DNA of 64,000 nt from assembly GCF_018100805.1 (NCBI RefSeq), contig NZ_JAGJEA010000004.1, positions 434,001-498,000 of the forward strand, given 5' to 3'. The notes under the pieces are model-generated. The model ran no database searches. It was not told the origin of the DNA and was given only the letters and a program-made list of their open reading frames with translations. Below are positions 1 through 7,637 of this stretch, one piece after another. The number at the start of each line of letters is the position of its first letter. Positions within the stretch are counted from its first letter, which is position 1. The DNA is from Aquimarina sp. MMG016. GTDB lineage: Bacteria; Bacteroidota; Bacteroidia; Flavobacteriales; Flavobacteriaceae. The translations under genes were made by a program, and so were the position numbers.

Positions 1-521
1 CAGGCTGTGAAAAATTGATTTTGATATACGTCACCTTCTGCAAAAGCCACCATAGGATCTTTAGTAAGATCAACATATTTCATTTTTACATGAAAAAGAG
101 GTTGTGGAGTTGGGGTTACGTTTTCTCTGGTCATTGATTCGGCACTGACTCCTTGTTGGAAAGCAAAAGAAACTCTTGCCTTTGTATTATCGTTTTGTAC
201 AAAACTTTTGTATGCAGGAAAAGTATATTTTTCTCCAACAATGTATCCAGCTTCATGATTGTATTCAATGCCTCTTGCTTTGGAAATGTTTTCTCCAAAA
301 GCTTCTGGGTTATACGTAAGGTATAGTTGTCCCGAACCTAATTTAAAAGCTTCTGAACTTTGGATCATAACATCTACTTCATAGTAGTACTCTCCATTTT
401 CAATGGTTTTTTGCGCATTAGCAAACGTAAAGTGGATATCCTGAGCCTTCACATTCATTGAAGTAACTAGTAATGTTACTATGAATAGACATGTCGATTT
501 TATTGAATTAATATGTTTCAT
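1..521 (-). CDS. Secreted protein, N-terminal part (runs off the window edge)
   Basis: An open frame begins with ATG at 519-521 on the minus strand and stays open to base 1, giving 173 complete codons and no stop. The N-terminus is a signal peptide (basic MKHINSIKS, hydrophobic core, then VKAQ-DI). The mature part reads as a beta-sandwich (EYYYEVDVMIQSS, GSGQLYLTYNPEAFG), a pattern seen in cohesin-like and other Bacteroidetes surface domains. It lies about 100 bp downstream of the large Ig/LamG gene on the same strand with no terminator between, so the two are probably cotranscribed. The C-terminus, where a T9SS sorting domain would sit, is outside the window. Function unknown; the cohesin-like reading is weak. 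Confidence 0.8.
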   Translation of the reverse strand, partial: MKHINSIKSTCLFIVTLLVTSMNVKAQDIHFTFANAQKTIENGEYYYEVDVMIQSSEAFKLGSGQLYLTYNPEAFGENISKARGIEYNHEAGYIVGEKYTFPAYKSFVQNDNTKARVSFAFQQGVSAESMTRENVTPTPQPLFHVKMKYVDLTKDPMVAFAEGDVYQNQFFTA

Positions 522-620
522 ATTTCTGGATTTTTAAAAGAGGTGTTTTTCATTTCCGGTTTTAGCAGGTGTTATATTTATGTAGTATACAACCCGCTAT
601 CCATGGTGTTTTTAATTAGT

Positions 621-3600
621 TTAGAACTGTTCTCCTTTTCCAAGATTAGGATTCATAAGCGTATTGACATCCGAATTTTGGATCTGCCCATTCATATCCA
701 TATCTGCTTTATTGTATCCTGATCCACCCAATAACTGTATTACGGCATTGATATCTGCGTTTTGTACTTGCCCATTCTCATCTTGGTCTCCTACTGGAAT
801 CGAAAAGATCCCACTACCCATATCAATCACTGCATTCGATCCGCCCTGTAAAGAAGTAACAGAAGCAGAAAGATCTACAACCGTATTCATCGATGATAAG
901 CTATAGGTATTAGCAGAAAGTACACTTAAGTGATTACGATGTTTGAACGCTATATAGTAATCATCAGCTTGTTGAACGAAAGAAAATGGTGATACTGCAT
1001 CAGTATCTACAATATCCCCATCGCGTTGTAGCAAGGCGGATTTGCCTTCGATGATTACTGAAGCATCACCAGCATCTCTTAGTTCTACCCAAATCCAATC
1101 TACGATTGCATTAGTTCCTGTAGTATTCAATACAGCTGCATCTATTGTAAGTCCATCAGCATAAGGACTAGTAGTAGGGATCATTCCGGCTATACGCAAA
1201 TCATCACGCATCAATGTTTCTTCACCAGTATTTGGATTGGTAAACGTTCCTTGTAAGTATATTTTTGGAGTCATTACTATCATACCTGCATTTATAGTAA
1301 GAGATTGTACCACATCTGCGGCAGCATCGTAATTAGCATTTCCGATCTGGGAAGCGGTGATACTTACCGTTCCGGTGCCAACTATCGTTACTGTATTTCC
1401 GGAGATTGTTACCACATTGGTATCAGAGCTCACAAATGTAACTGTATTGCCTGAAGCTCCTCCGGTTGCCGCAAGGTCAAAATCTGCATCACCAAAAGCT
1501 ACATCTGCCAACGCATCAAAAGTGATAACTTGAGAAGCTTTATTTACTGTCAAACTCTGCACTGCATTCGGTGCAGGCAAATAACTAGGATCTCCAGTTT
1601 GTATAGCTGTAATAGTAATACTTCCTGCGCCTACAATCGTTACTGTATTTCCAGAAATAGTAGCTATCGAAGTATCTGAACTCTCATAGCGTATAGGCAA
1701 ACCAGAACTTGAAGTCGCCGTCAAATCAAATGTTGTATCTCCAAAGGTTTTATCAGTTAATGCATTGAAAGTAATGGTTTGTGGTACACGAGTAACAAAT
1801 CCAATTTCAGAACCATCTACATAGTTACTTGTTGTTCCGGTTAATGCAAACCTATTGAAAGTCGCATGATTCCCAGCAATACTTTGGTCGGGTACCTGTG
1901 TTATTCCTGTATTATCGCTGTTAATGGTTCCTTCATTGAAGTTATAATACAAAACAAGTCCCTCTTCAGAGCCTTGAAGCTCTACATTTTTATAGTCATT
2001 AATTTCTGCATCTGTTCTGGCTACATTCCAAAATCTAACGTCATCCATTGCTCCGTCAAACGGATAAGGGTCACTATTTGCATTTCTACTTGCTCCTATT
2101 AACAATGGTTCTGTGTTAGCAGATAATGCACCTACACCTGTACTAAAGGCTACTTCTACACCATCAATTAAAATAGATGCTTTATCATTGGTACCATCTA
2201 ACTTTACAGCAACATGATGCCAGTTCCCAGAAGTTAAAGACGACCAAATATAATCTGTAAATCCTGCACCAAAACCAGGATGATAAAAACGCATTGTTTT
2301 ATTACCTGCATATACCATTAGACCATAGCTATCTGTGTATCTTGATTTTGCAAATAGCGCTCTCCAGCCAAACCCAGCATTTAGCACATTCAATTGATCA
2401 AAATTAACCCATGCCTCATAGGTAAAGTGATTTGTAAAATCTAATGAATTATCATCAGGTACAGATAAATAATCATATTCTGTAAAATTTATTGCTTGTT
2501 CAAAGTGCAATGCAGGTGCAGGTGCAATTACAGTAAATAATGCATCCTTGGTATTCATAGTATAGTTAGCATCTTCGGTAATGGAAGCTCTAATAGTGAA
2601 AGTACCTCCATCACCTACTGTCCATATTGAATTATTTGCCCCAGATAACGTATTACCATTTGGTGCACTTCCTTGTATCGTATAACTAATGGTACCTGTA
2701 GAAGCACTTGCTCCTGACCCCACAATTTGAGCTGTAGCTGAAAGTATCTGATCTGGAGCACCTAAAGAAACAGAAACAGGATCAAACTGGATAATTGGGT
2801 CCGCTTTATTAATGGTCATGGTAGCTTGCGCCGTGCCAGGATTGTAATTAGCATTTGCAGCTTGATCTACCTGAATAGTTACAGTCCCTGAATTACCTAC
2901 AGTAACTGTACCGTTAGTAGATACAGCACTTCCTCCGTTGGTTTGACTTACTAAAGAATATGTAAGATCTCCTGCTGAATTTGTAGAAGCATTTGCATTA
3001 AAAGCTGCATCTCCGTATGTTTTTATGATGTCATCAAAAGTTAGTGTCGGGCTAGGCTTTATATTTTGTTGTGAAAATGCATAAGCTGCAGTATTATAAA
3101 ATATTGCACCATCTATTGTTGAATACGTGTAAATCGTGAAGTAGTACGTAGTGGATGCCGATAATCCAGAAATTCGAATATTTGGTAGTACCGATGTTCC
3201 GGCATAAATAACTTGTTCACCTCCACCATAAGTTGTACTAGTGCCAGGTAGAGATCCGCTTCCATCTACTGGAGTAGTGAAAGAATTAGTTGTATTCATT
3301 TTGATTATATGTCCCGTTGCTCCAGCTGCACTTGTAAAAGACTTGAAGTCCATAAATGTATCTCCAACTTCAAAGAAGATAGCGTCGCTTGCTATGGTCT
3401 GTACCGCGCCCAGTGTTGTTGCATTGGCTTCTACACCCGTTGACTCAAAATTACCGCTTCCTGCACAATTCCTGTATGCAAATGCTTTGAAGTAATAGGT
3501 TACTCCTCCATTACTATTATCAAGGTTGGTGATTAAAGTATTAATAGTTGAAGAAGTTCCCACATAGACTACCTGTTCACCACTTCCTGCATACACTGTA

Positions 3601-5024
3601 TTTGCACTTGGCAATACTCCATCAGCAGGATTTGTAAAACTATTAGTTGTATTCATTAGTACAATATATCCATCAGCATCGACTACATTAGAAACTGAAG
3701 ATAGGTTTATAGAACTATGACTTGCATTTGTTAGCGAAAGTGCTGTGGGAGAAGTTGGAGCACCTGCACAGATAGTTAGTGAAGTGCTTACTCCTGTTGT
3801 TTCTATATAGTTAATACCACCGCACGTTTCATATGAATAACTTTTGATATAATACGTGTTTCCTGATATAATCCCTGTTCCGCTAATCGTTGTATTAGGA
3901 GCAGTAGTGTTTCCTGCATAAATGGCTTGCTGCCCAGTTCCATTATAAGTAGTGCTAGTAGTAGGTATAGCAGTTGGTGCTATAAATGTATTGGTATCAT
4001 TAAGGTAGGTTATATAACCTGTTGCTCCACTAGAAGCTGCTCCAATCGATTGTAAGGTAATTGAGGTTGATGATGGTGAAATAGCTGTAACGCTTGTTGG
4101 AGCGGAAGGAGTGACACCACAAGTCTGAGACGGAGTAGTTGTGGTACCAGTACCCATTTTATGTAAACTCAAACAGTTTGTATACGGCGTTACTTTGAAC
4201 GTATAATTCGTACCTTGACTTAAGCCAGACACATTAACTATGCCAGGAGAAGTAAGGTTTGCTACTACCTGATTTCCTGAACCCCCAAATACAGTATTTG
4301 GTGTACCTGTATAGGCTTCATCGTATTGATCAAATAGATGAACAAACGTATTGTTATCAGAAATTTGAACAATATAACCATCGGCATCACTTACAGCCGG
4401 AAAGCTATTTAATTGTAGACTGGTAGCACTTGTCCGTGTAGTACCCGAAAGTGCGGATATTGTTGGTGCATTACAAGGCACTATAACATTTTCTCGGGGT
4501 TCACCTGGAAATCCACAAGCATCAGCAGCTGGTGGTCTTTCTGTAATTCCTATAGAATAAACTGTTGGTGTTGGATTCGTTGATCGTATTCTTAAATATG
4601 TATAGGCACCAGTAAAAGAAGATGTGTACTCAAAAGCAGCGCATTCGGAAAAAGGAGGCGCAAAAAAAGTAGATTCTGTTCCAGCATACACTCCTGTAGG
4701 GTTACCAATGACTCCTCTTTCTACAGTTATTCCAGCAGGGATGTCTCCATCAAAAAACACCCACCATCGATTGTCTCCACCAAAATTCATAGAAAAATCA
4801 TACCCAATTAACCAGTAGTCATCATCACCTGAAGATATGGTTCCGGAAATGATAGATGGTTGGTAAATGCGAGATTGTAAACTTGCAACAGCATTAGTAA
4901 CAGTATTATTTGGCTCGACTTCAGAAATAATTTGCGCAAAAGTACTGAAGGTTCCTGCTAATAGAAGCAGCATCATATAATATGCTTTTCTAAAGGCAAC
5001 TACTTGTTGATAAAATTGTTTCAT
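621..5024 (-). CDS. Large secreted Ig-like/LamG multidomain protein with a dockerin-like C-terminal module
   Basis: 1467 residues. A signal peptide (hydrophobic core MMLLLLAGTFSTF, ending AQ near residue 31) is followed by about four fibronectin-like repeats (170-690, recurring GYIV..N.TNSFT and YYFKAF.Y..C), an MBG-like repeat (about 690-780), a LamG/concanavalin-type domain (about 890-1090, FTYEAWVNF and WHHVAVKLDG), two Ig-like repeats (QTITFNAL, FGDTTFDL) and a C-terminal module from about 1250. That module contains two EF-hand/dockerin-like loops (DQDENGQVQNAD and DMDMNGQIQNSD) and ends GKGEQF. The same module ends the M60 protease at 12947-17098, but the usual PNP-type T9SS tail is absent. 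Probable role: exported surface adhesin or carbohydrate-binding protein. The start is the first ATG before the signal peptide; an AGGGTA-N13-CTGTA promoter element lies about 250 bp upstream. Confidence 0.9.
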   Translation of the reverse strand: MKQFYQQVVAFRKAYYMMLLLLAGTFSTFAQIISEVEPNNTVTNAVASLQSRIYQPSIISGTISSGDDDYWLIGYDFSMNFGGDNRWWVFFDGDIPAGITVERGVIGNPTGVYAGTESTFFAPPFSECAAFEYTSSFTGAYTYLRIRSTNPTPTVYSIGITERPPAADACGFPGEPRENVIVPCNAPTISALSGTTRTSATSLQLNSFPAVSDADGYIVQISDNNTFVHLFDQYDEAYTGTPNTVFGGSGNQVVANLTSPGIVNVSGLSQGTNYTFKVTPYTNCLSLHKMGTGTTTTPSQTCGVTPSAPTSVTAISPSSTSITLQSIGAASSGATGYITYLNDTNTFIAPTAIPTTSTTYNGTGQQAIYAGNTTAPNTTISGTGIISGNTYYIKSYSYETCGGINYIETTGVSTSLTICAGAPTSPTALSLTNASHSSINLSSVSNVVDADGYIVLMNTTNSFTNPADGVLPSANTVYAGSGEQVVYVGTSSTINTLITNLDNSNGGVTYYFKAFAYRNCAGSGNFESTGVEANATTLGAVQTIASDAIFFEVGDTFMDFKSFTSAAGATGHIIKMNTTNSFTTPVDGSGSLPGTSTTYGGGEQVIYAGTSVLPNIRISGLSASTTYYFTIYTYSTIDGAIFYNTAAYAFSQQNIKPSPTLTFDDIIKTYGDAAFNANASTNSAGDLTYSLVSQTNGGSAVSTNGTVTVGNSGTVTIQVDQAANANYNPGTAQATMTINKADPIIQFDPVSVSLGAPDQILSATAQIVGSGASASTGTISYTIQGSAPNGNTLSGANNSIWTVGDGGTFTIRASITEDANYTMNTKDALFTVIAPAPALHFEQAINFTEYDYLSVPDDNSLDFTNHFTYEAWVNFDQLNVLNAGFGWRALFAKSRYTDSYGLMVYAGNKTMRFYHPGFGAGFTDYIWSSLTSGNWHHVAVKLDGTNDKASILIDGVEVAFSTGVGALSANTEPLLIGASRNANSDPYPFDGAMDDVRFWNVARTDAEINDYKNVELQGSEEGLVLYYNFNEGTINSDNTGITQVPDQSIAGNHATFNRFALTGTTSNYVDGSEIGFVTRVPQTITFNALTDKTFGDTTFDLTATSSSGLPIRYESSDTSIATISGNTVTIVGAGSITITAIQTGDPSYLPAPNAVQSLTVNKASQVITFDALADVAFGDADFDLAATGGASGNTVTFVSSDTNVVTISGNTVTIVGTGTVSITASQIGNANYDAAADVVQSLTINAGMIVMTPKIYLQGTFTNPNTGEETLMRDDLRIAGMIPTTSPYADGLTIDAAVLNTTGTNAIVDWIWVELRDAGDASVIIEGKSALLQRDGDIVDTDAVSPFSFVQQADDYYIAFKHRNHLSVLSANTYSLSSMNTVVDLSASVTSLQGGSNAVIDMGSGIFSIPVGDQDENGQVQNADINAVIQLLGGSGYNKADMDMNGQIQNSDVNTLMNPNLGKGEQF

Positions 5025-5081
5025 AATAAAAAAGGGGATTAAATTTGAGGTTTATATGTAGGTCTTAATATTCTACGGTAA

Positions 5082-5198
5082 TCAATGCTTAATTAATTGG
5101 TATCTGTTATTTGAAAATATAGTGCTATGCATCAACAGAAACTTGTTGAAGAACTCATTAAAGATTGTTACAAATACTAAAGGAGTAATTTTTTTCAT
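5082..5198 (-). pseudogene. Possible decayed gene start of the MKKITPL family
   Basis: A 38-codon frame starting MKKITPLVF lies in the 5' region of the Ig/LamG gene. Its first seven residues and the DNA around its ATG (GTAATTTTTTTCAT on the plus strand) match the starts of the two secreted proteins at 17472-20003 and 29102-30592, which begin MKKITPLILMM. After residue 7 it loses the signal-peptide pattern and soon stops. The shared ECF-type promoter element lies about 80 bp upstream of this ATG, a spacing more like that of the intact family members than the 250 bp to the actual downstream gene. It may be the remnant of a deleted surface-protein gene; it could also simply be leader sequence. 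Confidence 0.35.
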
Positions 5199-5275
5199 GA
5201 TACTAGGGGCATTAGTTTATGATTATTTCAATTTTATTCTTGTGATGAAGTGATTCTAGATCATCTCATTATAGG

Positions 5276-5302
5276 TAGTACAGTTCAATTTTGATATACC
5301 CT
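5276..5302 (-). promoter_or_regulatory. ECF-type promoter element, site A (Ig/LamG gene)
   Basis: Read on the minus strand: AGGGTA, 13-nt spacer, CTGTACTA. It is the same element, with the same spacer length, as in six other places in the window. It precedes the 621-5024 gene by about 250 bp, longer than in its relatives (about 40-50 bp). Assignment to the ECF sigma factor encoded at 30943-31464 is inference from co-occurrence. Confidence 0.65.
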
Positions 5303-5476
5303 ATTTTTAGTTGCAATTTTTCGATAAGAGGCACTATAAAGGATCTCATAGTGGTAAAAAAAGAGTAATAAAATAAGAAGTCCATAGGTTATAAGGTTTT
5401 TAGATTTGGGTGGTGTAAAAGTATTTTATTGTTGTTCTATACGCTAAAAAACTACCCCTACAAATACCCCTACAAA
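5288..5476 (-). repeat. Duplicated upstream region, copy 1 (about 190 bp)
   Basis: About 190 bp that are nearly identical to 12734-12920. Each copy lies upstream of a large secreted-protein gene and contains the AGGGTA half of the ECF-type element, an intervening AT-rich stretch, and a distal tandem repeat of TACCCCTACAAA (plus strand 5453-5476). The high identity of non-coding DNA suggests recent duplication or strong constraint on a shared control region. Confidence 0.8.
5453..5476. promoter_or_regulatory. Tandem 12-bp direct repeat TACCCCTACAAA x2 (site 1)
   Basis: Two perfect abutting copies of TACCCCTACAAA. The same double repeat is at 12896-12919 (perfect) and 30797-30820 (first copy two mismatches), each time 130-150 bp upstream of the AGGGTA element of a secreted-protein gene. 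A tandem repeat with a near-helical period (12 bp) looks like an activator-binding site; the binding protein is unknown. Confidence 0.55.
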
Positions 5477-5512
5477 GCTTATTTTCTAGCTATATCAGTA
5501 GATTACAGGCAT

Positions 5513-5536
5513 AAAAAAAGCCGCATAATGCGGCTT
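5513..5536 (-). terminator. Rho-independent terminator of the 170-aa protein gene
   Basis: Stem AAGCCGC (5518-5524) / GCGGCTT (5530-5536) with a 5-nt loop; on the minus strand it is followed by a run of T. It lies 22 bp after the stop of the 5559-6071 gene and separates it from the downstream surface-protein gene. Confidence 0.85.
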
Positions 5537-5558
5537 CTTACTCCATGAATTATTAATA

Positions 5559-6071
5559 TTAAGCAACCTCTTCTTCTGAAGTGGTATCTCCTTCATCTGC
5601 GGATATGGTAGTATTCCCTCTACGGCTCCTAAATAATAGTTTCATATCATTATAAACCGTTTTAGATCCTGGTTCATCTTCTTCTGCTAAAAATCTTATC
5701 TTTCTATGAAAACTTAACGCATTAGAATAATTATCGTGATCTAATAATGTTTTGGTATCTACCAGCTGCTGAGTATAATTCTCTAATAACTGAATCATCT
5801 CCTCTACTTGCCCCCGAGTTACATAATCTCTATCAAACCTGTCTTTATCCAAAAAGCTCGGAATCCAATCAGGATGTTGTTTCATATAGTTCTTTGCTTT
5901 ATCCACTAACAGCTTATTCTGATTGGCAATACGGCCATACTTAGTACGCTCTTCTGCTGTAAGATTCACTGTTTTTCCTTCAAGAATTTGCTCAATCCCT
6001 GTTAAATGTCCTGTTAACGCAGTTACTTCTTCCTCAGTAAAACTTACGTTGATTAAATTTTTTAATGACAT
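5559..6071 (-). CDS. Conserved Bacteroidetes-type small cytoplasmic protein, function unknown
   Basis: 170 residues, no signal peptide or membrane segment, mostly helical and charged, with an acidic low-complexity tail (SADEGDTTSEEEVA). It starts MSLKNLINVSFTEEEV; the pattern of a short helical N-terminus (TALTGHLTGIEQIL), a central YGRIANQNK segment and a late SFHRKIRFL helix is familiar from unannotated flavobacterial proteins, but I cannot assign a named family. It is transcribed alone: about 820 bp of non-coding DNA lie upstream and a strong terminator follows. It shows no link to the surface-protein regulon elements, so it is probably an unrelated bystander. Confidence 0.8.
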   Translation of the reverse strand: MSLKNLINVSFTEEEVTALTGHLTGIEQILEGKTVNLTAEERTKYGRIANQNKLLVDKAKNYMKQHPDWIPSFLDKDRFDRDYVTRGQVEEMIQLLENYTQQLVDTKTLLDHDNYSNALSFHRKIRFLAEEDEPGSKTVYNDMKLLFRSRRGNTTISADEGDTTSEEEVA

Positions 6072-6505
6072 ACTTTAAAAGTTTTTAATTAATAATTGAT
6101 TTCACTTTGTAAAGTCTACCATCACTTTCTTTAATACAACCCCTGGTATCTATCGAATGCGTCCAGACAATGGATACTAACAATCAATATCGCTGAATGT
6201 GATATCAACTTTACTGCCATATATTGGTCAAGAGTTGTTCCAAAATTTCAACTATTTGAATTTTCAAAAAAAACTGAAAACATATTTCAGCCTTAACGAT
6301 ATCACAACCAAATATTTACATACACAACAAAACCATTATAACAACCCTTACAAATTGACAATTCTTCATTATTTTAACAATTATAATGATATTCACGCAG
6401 GGGTTGCCATTATGTTAGAAATACCTCAGAAGTATGTTCGTAATGGTAAACTACCATTTTTCTGATGATAAGGAGGTATATTGATTAGGGTTCATACCCA
6501 TACCC
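6072..6505. other. Non-coding AT-rich spacer
   Basis: No convincing gene. An open frame on the plus strand at 6199-6465 has no recognisable features (His/Asn/Tyr-rich, no plausible domain) and is probably chance. The promoter of the 170-aa protein gene must lie in the part nearest 6071, but no clear TTTG / TAnnTTTG pair was found. Confidence 0.5.
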
Positions 6506-6813
6506 AGGAGGGGTCAAAGCCATCTTATAAAGGGTTCTGTCAGATCTTTGTCATATCCATCAACCCTTGCTGTCATACTATTAAAGAGTCTTGTTGAGGG
6601 GTCAAGGCTATTTCGGAAATAGCTCCTACCCACTAGAAACATAGCTCTGAGGTAACTCAGAAATAGTTATGAACTATCTTAAACATAGCTCAGAGGTAAC
6701 TCTGTAATAGTTCCTACCTATTAGCGACATAGGACTAAACCATCTCAGAAATGGTTATGAGCTATTATATGAATAGGTAAAAAGTATATCTGAAATAGAT
6801 GTTTGGCTATATA
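6506..6813. repeat. Degenerate 44-bp tandem repeat array, about 7 units
   Basis: Imperfect units at a 44-bp period. AACATAGCTC starts at 6638 and again at 6682, a diverged GACATAGGAC at 6726, and GAGGGGTCAA recurs at 6508 and 6596, 88 bp (two periods) apart. Most units carry a short inverted repeat of the form CTATTTC..GAAATAG. No reading frame runs through it. It sits downstream of the lipoprotein terminator in a gene-free interval. Function unknown. Confidence 0.6.
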
Positions 6814-6822
6814 GAAATATCC

Positions 6823-6862
6823 AAAAAACTACTCTTTCAACAGTATAGAAAGAGTAGTTTTT
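6823..6862 (-). terminator. Rho-independent terminator after the FnIII lipoprotein gene
   Basis: Long stem AAAACTACTCTTT / AAAGAGTAGTTTT with an 11-nt loop and T-rich flanks on the minus strand. It lies 30-70 bp downstream of the lipoprotein stop and ends the transcript that begins at the 7638-12671 gene. Confidence 0.85.
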
Positions 6863-6892
6863 ACTTCACACACATGGCTCGCCAAAGCGATA

Positions 6893-7600
6893 TTAATTTG
6901 TTCTAAAATCCCACACTCTGCCTATAGCAACTCCTTGTTGATCATCTTTAACCACAACTCGCCAATAATAAGTTTTGTTAGCAGAGACTGCAACATCAAA
7001 AGTAGATACTTCTATATTTTCTGCTACTAGCGAAGGTGGATTGGTTTCTCCAAAATATACATCAAACAACAATGGATCTTGATCAATATCTATTGCATTC
7101 CAATCTAAAGTTGCTGTACTCCCTGACACGGTTGCTCTTAGAGCCGGAGATATGATTTCTGGGCCATAAGGTATAGTATTCACCCCAGCATCAGGCTCTG
7201 TAAAAAAAGATTGAACCTCTGAGTATTGACTTTCATTTTGCTCGCTGTCAATAGCCTTTACTCTCCAGAAATAAGTCGTCCCTTTTTCAAGATTAAAAGT
7301 CCAGGTAGGCTCTGAGGTTGTTATCGAAAATAATATATTCGAAAATGTATTATCATATGCCAAATCAATCTTATAAGCAATTGCATCTCCATCGATATCT
7401 ATTATTCTACTCCATTCAAATACTAAATTAAAATTAGTACATTCTAAATTATTAGTTGGAAATATCAAACCTGGAATCGAAGGGATATTATTTTCTGTAT
7501 CAGGAATCTGGATAACATTTTCAGGAAACTCTTCATTACTGCAAGAGATAAAAAGTATCGAACTGAATATTAGGATATATATGTATTTCATCTGTTTCAT
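6893..7600 (-). CDS. Surface lipoprotein with two fibronectin-III-like domains
   Basis: 235 residues. The signal peptide MKQMKYIYILIFSSILFISC ends in a lipobox (FISC, Cys20), so the product is predicted to be acylated and outer-membrane attached. Two fibronectin-III-like domains follow (about 40-135 and 140-235). Each has the ending seen in Bacteroidetes FnIII repeats: TTYFWRVKAIDSEQNES in the first and KTYYWRVVVKDDQQ in the second. The gene starts 37 bp after the stop of the 7638-12671 giant on the same strand, with no terminator or promoter element between, so the two form an operon. It may be an anchor or partner for the giant secreted protein; this is inferred from position only. Confidence 0.88.
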   Translation of the reverse strand: MKQMKYIYILIFSSILFISCSNEEFPENVIQIPDTENNIPSIPGLIFPTNNLECTNFNLVFEWSRIIDIDGDAIAYKIDLAYDNTFSNILFSITTSEPTWTFNLEKGTTYFWRVKAIDSEQNESQYSEVQSFFTEPDAGVNTIPYGPEIISPALRATVSGSTATLDWNAIDIDQDPLLFDVYFGETNPPSLVAENIEVSTFDVAVSANKTYYWRVVVKDDQQGVAIGRVWDFRTN

Positions 7601-7637
7601 TATTTTAAATTATGTAATCAAATTAGCTATATAATAG

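Noticed and set aside
560-600. AGCGGGT..TGTATACTAC upstream of the partial edge gene, resembling the ECF-type element
   Set aside because: The two halves are not separated by the 13-nt spacer seen at all other sites.
6199-6465. 88-codon open frame on the plus strand
   Set aside because: Low-complexity His/Asn/Tyr-rich translation in AT-rich spacer, no domain, no promoter or terminator context.
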